From positions 1 to 10,132 of the forward strand of contig CAAFXN010000014.1 of the NCBI GenBank assembly GCA_900766775.1: DNA of 10,132 nucleotides, given 5' to 3'. Shown here piece by piece: positions 1 to 5,850 of this stretch. Both the position numbers and the translations under genes were made by a program. Source of the stretch: Bacteroidales bacterium. GTDB taxonomy: Bacteria > Bacteroidota > Bacteroidia > Bacteroidales > Paludibacteraceae. Numbering within the stretch: the first letter of the stretch is position 1; each line of letters begins with the position of its first letter. Below the pieces are notes generated by a model. The model was not told the DNA's origin, did not search any database, and saw only the letters and a program-made list of their open reading frames with translations.

Positions 1-18
1 AGGTAATATGCACAGCAC

Positions 19-117
19 GATATTACTTATTACAGCCCGAAGGGCGGATTACTTATTACTTCGCGAAGCGAAAAAAGATATTACTTATTACAGCCCGAAG
101 GGCGAATTACATATTAC
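19..117. repeat. Two 41-bp hairpin-bearing repeat units downstream of the ACP gene
   Basis: Two 41-bp units (19-59 and 77-117) differ at only two positions and are separated by a 17-bp spacer (60-76) holding the palindrome CTTCGCGAAG. Each unit holds the word ATTACTTATTAC, then a GCCC-GAA-GGGC hairpin, then another ATTAC/TATTAC word. Read on the minus strand, the direction of the upstream ACP gene, each unit is GCCCTTCGGGC followed by TGTAATAAGTAAT. Almost the same string lies after the NagB-like gene at 7911-7937. Position right behind a stop codon suggests a dispersed 3'-end element or transcript-end hairpin, but there is no clean U-tract. The function is unknown. Confidence 0.75.
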
Positions 118-122
118 AACGC

Positions 123-368
123 TCAGCGAGAAATGTGGCTATCGAGGTAGTCGTACAGCGCTTGGAAGGTGAGGATAGATGCCAACTCGCTGTTTGCAAT
201 CTTCACGCCGAACTCGTTGTCGATAAGGGCTACCATGTCCACCAGCGAGAGGCTGTCCAACTCAAGCGTCTGCTTGATGTTTGCCTCAGGGGTCAGTTCT
301 TCTACGTCTTTCTCAAACTCTTCTGCCAATACTTCGTTTACTTTGGCAATAATTTCATTCTTTGTCAT
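123..368 (-). CDS. Acyl carrier protein
   Basis: This 81-residue acidic protein has the acyl carrier protein fold signature. The motif LELDSLSLVDMV contains D38-S39-L40, and Ser39 is the expected 4'-phosphopantetheine attachment site. Length matches stand-alone ACPs (about 75-85 residues). The acidic helix after the serine (DMVALIDNEFGVKI) is the usual partner-binding surface. It should carry acyl intermediates as thioesters in the cytoplasm for the adjacent ketosynthase. The start is the ATG at 366-368; stop is TGA. It lies 130 bp behind the ketosynthase on the same strand, with repeat copy A filling most of that gap, so it is probably the third gene of one operon. A neighbouring ketosynthase and acyltransferase suggest a specialised ACP rather than the housekeeping AcpP. 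That is inference. Confidence 0.9.
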   Translation of the reverse strand: MTKNEIIAKVNEVLAEEFEKDVEELTPEANIKQTLELDSLSLVDMVALIDNEFGVKIANSELASILTFQALYDYLDSHISR

Positions 369-382
369 GTTAAATAAATTTA

Positions 383-491
383 GGACTCTCCCCGTCCCTC
401 CCTACAAGGGAAGGAGTTAGGAGATTAGTGTTAGTTATACAAAAGCAATTTATTTTACTCCCTCCCTTTTTAGGGAGGGATGGGGTGGATC
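383..491. repeat. Double-hairpin repeat element, copy A (109 bp)
   Basis: Two G/C-run hairpins form inverted ends around an AT-rich core. The left arm contains CCCTCCCTACAAGGGAAGG and the right arm CCCTCCCTTTTTAGGGAGGG. The outer flanks are GGACTCTCCCC and GGGGTGGATC. The copy has the same length as copy B (1721-1829), with about 14 mismatches by hand count. It occupies almost all of the space between the ketosynthase stop and the ACP start. The structure resembles a MITE or REP-type element. It encodes no protein. Confidence 0.85.
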
Positions 492-498
492 TTGTCTA

Positions 499-1716
499 TC
501 ACATATTCCTTACTACCAGCGTGGCGTTGGTGCCTCCGAAGCCGAAGGAGTTGCTCAGGAAGGTGTCGAAATGCTTGCTCACGCGGGTAGCGGGGATAAG
601 CAGTTTGGCACTGTCTTCGTCGGGGTTCTCGAAGTTGAGGTTGGCGGCGATGAAGTCGTTCTTCATCATCAGCATAGAGTAGATGATCTCGCTCGCGCCA
701 GCCATCCACATCTCGTGTCCGGTCTGCGACTTGGTGCTGGTAACCTCCGTGCGTTGGTCGCCGAACACGTTGTAGATAGCCTTTGCCTCGTTGGTGTCGC
801 CCACGTGGGTGGAAGTAGCGTGTGCGTTGATATAGCCTATCTCGCGGATGTCAATGCCTGCGCGCTCTATCGCCATGCGGAGCGACTTGCTCGGACCATC
901 CACGTTCGGCGAAGATATATGGTCGCCGTTGGCGGAGAAGCCATAGCCCAAGACCTCTGCGAGGATGGGTGCACCGCGCTTCACGGCGTGCTCATACTCC
1001 TCGATGATGACCGTAGCGGCACCGCCTCCGGGCACCAGTCCGTCGCGGTCGCGGTCGAAAGGACGGGAGGCTTTCTCGGGGGCATCCTCGCGGATGGAGA
1101 AGGCACTGATACCGTCGAACGAGCCTATGCTAAAGGGGTTGACCTCCTGCGCGCCGCCGCAAACGACCATGTCTTGCAAGCCCGTCTGAATGAGCAACGC
1201 GCCTAAGCCAATAGCGTGAGCGCCGCTGGCGCAAGCCGCCGACACCGTCATGTTGATACCGCGCAACTTGAAGATACAGCCGAGGTTCATCGTAACGGTG
1301 GAGTTCATCGACTGGAAGATAGCACCTGAGCCGCAGAGCGTGGTGTCGTGCTTCTCGCGCATGGTGTCCACGGCGCGGACGGTGGGGTCTGCCGAACTAT
1401 CGTTGCCGTAGAGAAGTCCCACCTCGTGGGTGTTCAGATAGTCTTGGTCGATACCCGCGTTGCGCAGGGCTTCCACCGTGGCGCAATAGGCGTACTTCGC
1501 CTGCTCCGGCATATAGACGCGCTGAGCACGACTTAACTCTTTCTTCAAATCGGGCATGTCCACCTTGGCGGTCAACGCCGAGCGGAAGCCCATCTCTTTG
1601 CGAACCGGGTCGAAGATAATGCCCGATTTGCCATTGTACAAGGCATCTCGTACTTCGTCAAGGTTATGCCCCAAGCACGACCAAATGCCCATTCCGGTTA
1701 TTACTACTCGTTTCAT
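499..1716 (-). CDS. Beta-ketoacyl-ACP synthase, FabF-like (KAS II family)
   Basis: This 405-residue protein is a full-length condensing enzyme, close to the usual 410-residue FabF. It begins MKRVVITGMGIWS, a typical ketosynthase N-terminus. The nucleophile is Cys162 in SAACASGAHAIG. The decarboxylating histidines are His299 (INAHATSTHVGD) and His334 (KSQTGHEMWMAGASE), with Lys329 just before. The glycine-rich C-terminus NSFGFGGTNATL is also present. All catalytic residues are therefore intact. It should condense an acyl thioester with malonyl-ACP in the cytoplasm. The start is the ATG at 1714-1716, five bases from repeat copy B. Its neighbours are an acyltransferase upstream and an ACP downstream. 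In Bacteroidetes I associate this FabF subtype with aryl-polyene/flexirubin-like or other specialised lipid clusters rather than core fatty acid synthesis. That link is inference. Confidence 0.92.
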   Translation of the reverse strand: MKRVVITGMGIWSCLGHNLDEVRDALYNGKSGIIFDPVRKEMGFRSALTAKVDMPDLKKELSRAQRVYMPEQAKYAYCATVEALRNAGIDQDYLNTHEVGLLYGNDSSADPTVRAVDTMREKHDTTLCGSGAIFQSMNSTVTMNLGCIFKLRGINMTVSAACASGAHAIGLGALLIQTGLQDMVVCGGAQEVNPFSIGSFDGISAFSIREDAPEKASRPFDRDRDGLVPGGGAATVIIEEYEHAVKRGAPILAEVLGYGFSANGDHISSPNVDGPSKSLRMAIERAGIDIREIGYINAHATSTHVGDTNEAKAIYNVFGDQRTEVTSTKSQTGHEMWMAGASEIIYSMLMMKNDFIAANLNFENPDEDSAKLLIPATRVSKHFDTFLSNSFGFGGTNATLVVRNM

Positions 1717-1720
1717 GTGA

Positions 1721-1829
1721 GGACTCTCCCCGACCCTCCCTACAAGGGAGGGGGTAGGAAGATTAGTTTTAGTTAGACAAAAGTAATTTTATTTACTCCC
1801 TCCCTTTGTAGGGAGGGCTGGGGTGGGTC
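1721..1829. repeat. Double-hairpin repeat element, copy B (109 bp)
   Basis: This copy has the same length and layout as copy A: a left arm with CCCTCCCTACAAGGGAGGG, a core AAGATTAGTTTTAGTTAGAC and an AT-rich stretch, and a right arm CCCTCCCTTTGTAGGGAGGG. The right flank GGGGTGGGTC is the reverse complement of the left flank of copy C (GACCCACCCC). It spans the whole acyltransferase-ketosynthase junction and overlaps the last codons of the acyltransferase, supplying its stop. The string GGGAGGGCTGGGGTGGG (1811-1827, plus strand) fits a canonical four-run G-quadruplex pattern. Confidence 0.87.
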
Positions 1830-3148
1830 GTCATTTTCCACTCTTGCACAGTGCGTTGCAGGTGCTTCCAGCCGTACCATGCTATATCCACCGTGAGGGG
1901 ATAAAGCAAAATCCATGCCAAGGCTTGCCACCACCATCCGAAGCCAAATCCGGCTACAAACAGCGTCAGCAGTAGGAAAAATGGAACACCTACCACCACA
2001 GCAAGGATAAGTCTCCACGTGTTTGTGAACATTTTATCCGTCTTTAGGAACATCAAAGGCAGGGTGTAGAGCAACAGATTCGGCCATAGCGAGACTATCC
2101 ATATGGGCAGTATCAGCAGGCTCAGCAGGGTATATCCGAGGGCACACCACACGCTGCCTTTATGCAGGTTGCGATAGTCCAAATGGCGTTTCTTGCACTC
2201 GGCGAGGATGTTCCTCACTTCCTTGCAGCGTGCTTCAAACACCTCCGGCTGCTCGGCTTTCTCCTTTGCCAACGCCGCCACCACTGCCTTCTCCGCCTCC
2301 AACCGCGCAGGGAGAGAAGACCCACCCCGTCCCTCCCTACAAAGGGAGGGGGCAAGATTAGTATCTATAGACGAAGGTAACTCTTCACCCTCCCCCTTGT
2401 AGGGGGAGTTGGAGAGGGTCCAATCCACCACATCGTAGTTCTCCACATCCTGCACGTCGAGCATCATCGCTTGGATTCGCTGGCGGACTATCTTATTCAC
2501 CTCGCGTTGTGCGGTACGCGGCTTGGTCTTATAGAGTTCATAGTAAGGTTGCAGGTGCACAGGCTCGCCGAAGCGATAGAGCGCCTCGGTCTTTGCCTCA
2601 AAGTAGTCGGAATAGTGGTTGCAGCAGGGCACTATCACGATATCTTTCTCGAAATTTGCTTTCTCAGCTGCCTGAAACGCCAGCCTTGTGTAGCCGAAAG
2701 AGAACTCGCCGAGGTAGTGTTTGTCTTGGTGTCCGCCTTCGGGGAAGATAATCAGTCGATTGCCTTCTAATAGTTTCTGCTCCGTAGTGGCAAGCATCGC
2801 CTCGTTCTTCTGTAGCGCCTCCGCGCCGTCGAAATTCAGGCGGAAAGCAGGCACGAGTCCTAACCAGTTGAAGAACTTGTCCGCTATCGGGCTTTTGCCG
2901 AATACATCCCCGCGCGCTACCACGTAGGGATGGCTCTCGTTCTCTAATCCTAATAAGAGTAGCAACGGGTCGCAAGCGCAGTTTTGGTGGTTCGATGCAA
3001 ACACCACGGGAACACCCTGCTCGGGAATGTTCTCTTTGCCAATATAATAGACTTTCTTATAGAAGACGCGACTGTGCAGAAACCGCACATAGTGCTTAAA
3101 CACACGGTATCCAATGCCGCCAAGGGGGATGGGTTGTTGTTCTTTCAT
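1793..3148 (-). CDS. PlsC-type glycerolipid acyltransferase with C-terminal membrane region
   Basis: Translated from the ATG at 3146-3148 this is a 451-residue protein. An in-frame TTG two codons upstream exists, but the ATG sits about 25 nt after a good promoter. Residues 1-240 form an LPLAT domain. The acceptor motif is NHQNCACDP with His54 and Asp60, an HX5D spacing seen in GPAT-like members instead of the common HX4D. The phosphate-binding motif FPEGG is at 135-139. Residues 331-369 and 378-427 are strongly hydrophobic and should hold several membrane-spanning helices. It probably transfers an acyl group to a lipid or glycerol-phosphate acceptor at the inner membrane; the actual acceptor is unknown. 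Residues 244-277 and about the last ten residues are encoded by repeat copies C and B, so they are not part of the ancestral fold. First gene of the operon with the ketosynthase and ACP. Confidence 0.85.
   Translation of the reverse strand: MKEQQPIPLGGIGYRVFKHYVRFLHSRVFYKKVYYIGKENIPEQGVPVVFASNHQNCACDPLLLLLGLENESHPYVVARGDVFGKSPIADKFFNWLGLVPAFRLNFDGAEALQKNEAMLATTEQKLLEGNRLIIFPEGGHQDKHYLGEFSFGYTRLAFQAAEKANFEKDIVIVPCCNHYSDYFEAKTEALYRFGEPVHLQPYYELYKTKPRTAQREVNKIVRQRIQAMMLDVQDVENYDVVDWTLSNSPYKGEGEELPSSIDTNLAPSLCREGRGGSSLPARLEAEKAVVAALAKEKAEQPEVFEARCKEVRNILAECKKRHLDYRNLHKGSVWCALGYTLLSLLILPIWIVSLWPNLLLYTLPLMFLKTDKMFTNTWRLILAVVVGVPFFLLLTLFVAGFGFGWWWQALAWILLYPLTVDIAWYGWKHLQRTVQEWKMTTHPSPPYKGRE
2318..2420. 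repeat. Double-hairpin repeat element, copy C, inside the acyltransferase gene
   Basis: This roughly 103-bp relative of copies A and B has a left arm CCCTCCCTACAAAGGGAGGG, a core AAGATTAGTATCTATAGAC aligning with the copy B core, and a more diverged right arm CCTCCCCCTTGTAGGGGGAG. It sits wholly inside the acyltransferase coding sequence and adds about 34 codons without breaking the frame. Read on the minus (coding) strand it gives a low-complexity peptide with NSPYKGEGEE and APSLCREGRGG. On that strand 2337-2321 reads GGGAGGGACGGGGTGGG, a canonical G-quadruplex pattern that would be in the mRNA. No clear target-site duplication is visible. Confidence 0.85.
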
Positions 3149-3173
3149 ACGCAAAATTCCGCAAAATCGCCGG

Positions 3174-3205
3174 CAAAGGTACGGCTTTTTGTCGGAATAA
3201 CCAAA
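3174..3205 (-). promoter_or_regulatory. Bacteroidetes-type promoter of the acyltransferase-ketosynthase-ACP operon
   Basis: On the minus strand TTTG (3205-3202) is followed by exactly 20 nt and then TACCTTTG (3181-3174). This matches the Bacteroidetes sigma-ABfr consensus (TTTG, about 20 nt, TAnnTTTG). The start codon at 3148 lies 25 nt further on. No comparable promoter is seen before the ketosynthase or ACP, so all three genes probably share this one. Confidence 0.8.
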
Positions 3206-3233
3206 AAATCGAAAAAACAGTCAACTTATTCCG
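3193..3233. promoter_or_regulatory. Inverted repeat around the -33 box (possible operator)
   Basis: The arms CGGAATAA (3193-3200) and TTATTCCG (3226-3233) are perfect reverse complements separated by 25 nt. The -33 box of the acyltransferase promoter (3202-3205) lies inside, next to one arm. The layout would suit a dimeric regulator or a weak stem after the helicase gene; there is no U-tract for a terminator. Function is not shown by sequence. Confidence 0.3.
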
Positions 3234-3277
3234 AATTTTTGCCAATCCTTTGCACCGAAATTGAAAGAAAGCCCGGG

Positions 3278-5581
3278 TTAATTCACGGAGATTTTCACCA
3301 GTTTGGCATATGTGAGTAGGAGTGTCTTTGTCCCATGTTGGTCAAAACGGATTTCTATCTTGTCGTTGCCGCTATCAGGGTCGGTGTAGGCACGCACAAC
3401 CGTACCGTTGCCGAAAGTGCGGTGGCTCACGCGCTCGCCTTCTTTATATTGTGCAAGCGCCTCCGACTTGGCGGCACTGACTGGGCGGCGCGGCGAAGCA
3501 ACGGACGAAGCCGGCGAGGACGGCTGTGGCGTCTGCACTGTCCGAGGCATGCCGTATAGATGGGGGCGGGCATAGTCAAGCGTGCGAGGAGCGTTGATAT
3601 GAATACAATTTCTCTCGATTTCACCGAGGAAACGCGAGGGCGAAGTGAACTCGGTCTTGCCGTTTCGGAAGCGTTGCTGTGCAAAAGAGAGATGGCATAC
3701 TTCCATGGCGCGGGTGATTGCCACATAGAGCAGTCGGCGCTCCTCCTCTATCTCCTGCGGGCGCACACTCATCTGTGAGGGAAAGAGGTTCTCCTCCATG
3801 CCCACGATATACACCACGGGAAACTCCAAGCCCTTGGCAGCATGCACCGTCATAAGCGTTACGCGCGGGGTATGGTCATCGAGTTTCTCGTCTTGGTCGG
3901 TCAGCAGTGAGACCTCTGCCAGAAAGTCCATTATCCTCGGTCTCATCGAGGTTTCTTGTGCAGTTTCTGCCTCTTGTAAAGCAAAAGCGCCGTCGCCATA
4001 GGTCTCTACAAACTCGTGTATACTGCCCAACAACTCCTCCATATTCTCTGCGCGGTCAATGCCCTCTGCGCTCTTGTCCATCGCCGCCGCGGTGGTAAGC
4101 CCCGACTCGCGCATGACCATATCGGCGAACGCATAGGCATCCAATTGCTCCGTGCGCTCGGTGAAGCGCTGTATCATGGCAGCAAACAGCGTCAGTTTCT
4201 TGGCGGTCGCCGCGCTCACGGGCAGCCCATAGCGGGCAGGATCTGCACATACCTCATACATGGAAACCCCGTTCAATAGGGAAGAATCTGCAATTTTCTT
4301 GACCGTGGTCTCGCCTATCCCACGGGCAGGCAGGTTGATTACGCGCTGCAACGCTGCATCGTCTGCTTGATTGACGGCAAGGCGGAAGTAGCCGATGGTG
4401 TCTTTCACCTCTTTGCGCTGGTAGAAAGAGGTGCCGCCATAGATACGATAGGGGATATTGAGTTGCCGCAAGGCGTTCTCGAAGACGCGTGATTGGGCAT
4501 TGGTACGGTAGAGTATGGCGATGTCATCGGGGGAATAGCGCCGCAGCGCGAGGTCTTCCTGCTGAATCATACGCGCGATGCCGTCGCCTTCCTCGCGGTC
4601 GGTGGGGAAGCGGCTAAGGTCAATCGCACTACCTTTCTCCTTCTCGGAATAGACCTCCTTGTAGATTTGGTGTTCATTGTGCTTGATGAGGGAGTTCGCC
4701 GCCTGCACGATGGTCTGTGTGGAGCGGTAGTTGCGCTCCAGTTTGAAAAGTCGCGCGTTGGGATAGGTGTGCTGAAACTGCAAGATATTGCGTATGTCCG
4801 CGCCTCGGAACGAGTAGATTGACTGTGCGTCGTCGCCCACGACGCAGACCATGTTCGTCGGCTCGGCAAGGAGTTTCACAAGGAGGTACTGCACGTAGTT
4901 GGTGTCTTGGTACTCGTCCACCAATATATACTGAAAAGCGTCTTGGTACTTTGTGCGCACCGTCTCGTTTTGCTGCAGCAGTCGGCAGAGGTTCACCAAG
5001 AGGTCATCGAAGTCCATGGCGTTAGCGGCGCGGAGGTGCTGCTCGTAATGGTGATAGACAGCGGGCATTTCGTACATGCGTTGCTCGCGGTCTTGGCGAT
5101 AGATGTCGGTGCGTTTGCCGTACTCCTCAGGCGAGATGAGGGCGTTCTTGGCGGCGGAAATCTTCGCCAGCACATTGCCTAATTTATAGATTTTCTCGTC
5201 CAGTTCCCGCTCTTTGAGGATGCGTTTGACGAGGGCTTTGGAGTCGGAGGTGTCATAGATGGTGAAGTCGCGGGTATAGCCCAGTGCTTCGGCTTCGGTG
5301 CGGAGGATACGCGCGGCTATGCTGTGAAAAGTGCCCATCCAGAGGTAACGAGCGTCGCCGTCCGGTAGCAGGCGGACGATACGCTCCTTCATCTCACGGG
5401 CGGCTTTATTGGTGAAGGTGAGGGCAAGGATATTTCCCGCGTGCAGCCCTTGTTGCATGAGATATGCTACCTTGTGGGTCAGCACGCGCGTCTTGCCCGA
5501 ACCTGCGCCGGCAATAACCAACTCCGGACCGGCAATGTATTCCACCGCCTCACGCTGAACGGGATTGAGAGAAGATAACAT
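3278..5581 (-). CDS. uvrD: UvrD/PcrA-family ATP-dependent DNA helicase
   Basis: This 767-residue superfamily 1A helicase should translocate 3'-5' on single-stranded DNA, acting in nucleotide excision and mismatch repair and in removing proteins from DNA. All motifs are present in order: Q-motif NPVQREAV (6-13), Walker A AGAGSGKT (24-31), motif Ia TFTNKAA (55-61), motif II VDEYQDTN (221-228), motif III GDDAQSIYSFRGA (249-261), motif IV ERNYRST (282-288), motif V TVHAAKGLEF (578-587) and motif VI YVAITRA (619-625). A Pro/Ser/Ala-rich linker (about 680-710) leads to a C-terminal Tudor-like domain (about 712-765, EGERVSHRTFGNGTV), which in PcrA contacts RNA polymerase. No key residue is missing. 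The start is the ATG at 5579-5581, 26 nt after its promoter. It is divergent from the NagB-like gene and apparently monocistronic, since the next gene has its own promoter. Confidence 0.96.
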   Translation of the reverse strand: MLSSLNPVQREAVEYIAGPELVIAGAGSGKTRVLTHKVAYLMQQGLHAGNILALTFTNKAAREMKERIVRLLPDGDARYLWMGTFHSIAARILRTEAEALGYTRDFTIYDTSDSKALVKRILKERELDEKIYKLGNVLAKISAAKNALISPEEYGKRTDIYRQDREQRMYEMPAVYHHYEQHLRAANAMDFDDLLVNLCRLLQQNETVRTKYQDAFQYILVDEYQDTNYVQYLLVKLLAEPTNMVCVVGDDAQSIYSFRGADIRNILQFQHTYPNARLFKLERNYRSTQTIVQAANSLIKHNEHQIYKEVYSEKEKGSAIDLSRFPTDREEGDGIARMIQQEDLALRRYSPDDIAILYRTNAQSRVFENALRQLNIPYRIYGGTSFYQRKEVKDTIGYFRLAVNQADDAALQRVINLPARGIGETTVKKIADSSLLNGVSMYEVCADPARYGLPVSAATAKKLTLFAAMIQRFTERTEQLDAYAFADMVMRESGLTTAAAMDKSAEGIDRAENMEELLGSIHEFVETYGDGAFALQEAETAQETSMRPRIMDFLAEVSLLTDQDEKLDDHTPRVTLMTVHAAKGLEFPVVYIVGMEENLFPSQMSVRPQEIEEERRLLYVAITRAMEVCHLSFAQQRFRNGKTEFTSPSRFLGEIERNCIHINAPRTLDYARPHLYGMPRTVQTPQPSSPASSVASPRRPVSAAKSEALAQYKEGERVSHRTFGNGTVVRAYTDPDSGNDKIEIRFDQHGTKTLLLTYAKLVKISVN

Positions 5582-5582
5582 A

Positions 5583-5603
5583 ATTTACGATTTACGATTT
5601 CGG
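5583..5603. repeat. Three-copy heptamer tandem repeat in the helicase leader
   Basis: The heptamer ATTTACG occurs twice (5583-5589, 5590-5596) followed by the variant ATTTCGG (5597-5603). It fills the stretch between the helicase -7 box and its start codon, so the mRNA leader is nearly all repeat. Copy-number change here would alter leader length without touching the protein. Confidence 0.6.
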
Positions 5604-5607
5604 AGCA

Positions 5608-5639
5608 CAAAGGTACTACATTTTTTTTAATTACGCAAA
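5608..5639 (-). promoter_or_regulatory. Bacteroidetes-type promoter of the helicase gene
   Basis: On the minus strand TTTG (5639-5636), 20 nt, then TACCTTTG (5615-5608). The -7 box and the spacing are identical to the acyltransferase and transposase promoters in this window. The helicase ATG follows 26 nt later. Confidence 0.8.
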
Positions 5640-5654
5640 TTTCACTGTCTGCAA

Positions 5655-5778
5655 GAGATAAAATCTCAGTTTGCGTGAGCCATAAACAGGCATTGTCGAG
5701 GGCTAAAAAAGGCGTAGCACAGGTCTAAAATCGTCCAATGGACGGAATTAGGTTCTTTTTTGAAGCAAAAAGGCTTCA
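5655..5778. promoter_or_regulatory. Three short palindromes in the divergent intergenic region
   Basis: Between the helicase and NagB-like promoters lie GAGAT-AAA-ATCTC (5655-5667), CGTCC-AAT-GGACG (5732-5744) and TGAAGC-AAAAAG-GCTTCA (5761-5778). The last ends six bases before the NagB-like gene's -33 box, a natural operator position. None is followed by a convincing U-tract in either gene's direction. They may be regulator sites; the sequence alone does not identify a protein. Confidence 0.3.
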
Positions 5779-5783
5779 TCGGG

Positions 5784-5815
5784 GTTGCACAATTCAAAAA
5801 AATCTCGTAACTTTG
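5784..5815 (+). promoter_or_regulatory. Bacteroidetes-type promoter of the NagB-like/PIG-L gene
   Basis: GTTG at 5784-5787, 20 nt, then TAACTTTG at 5808-5815. The -33 box is one base short of TTTG, but the -7 box and spacing are exact. The ATG at 5851 lies 35 nt downstream. The promoter covers an in-frame TTG at 5785, which excludes that TTG as the usual start. Confidence 0.75.
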
Positions 5816-5850
5816 CGGGCAGAAACAACAATCAAACACCTTATAGACTT

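Noticed and set aside
19..117. CRISPR-like arrangement of two 41-bp repeats with a 17-bp spacer
   Set aside because: There are only two units, the spacer is short and made of related low-complexity words, no cas gene is present, and the unit recurs at another locus behind an unrelated gene.
571..1206. 211-codon plus-strand open frame opposite the ketosynthase
   Set aside because: It is a shadow of the ketosynthase gene, with no recognisable domain, promoter or start context.
5761..5778. TGAAGC/GCTTCA palindrome as a riboswitch or terminator
   Set aside because: It lies upstream of the mapped promoter boxes and so is not in the transcript. It can only be a DNA site, listed with low confidence.
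5785..5850. TTG at 5785 as the start of the NagB-like gene (22 extra residues)
   Set aside because: The TTG is part of the -33 promoter box and lies upstream of the -7 box at 5808-5815, so it would not be transcribed. The ATG at 5851 gives the usual family N-terminus.
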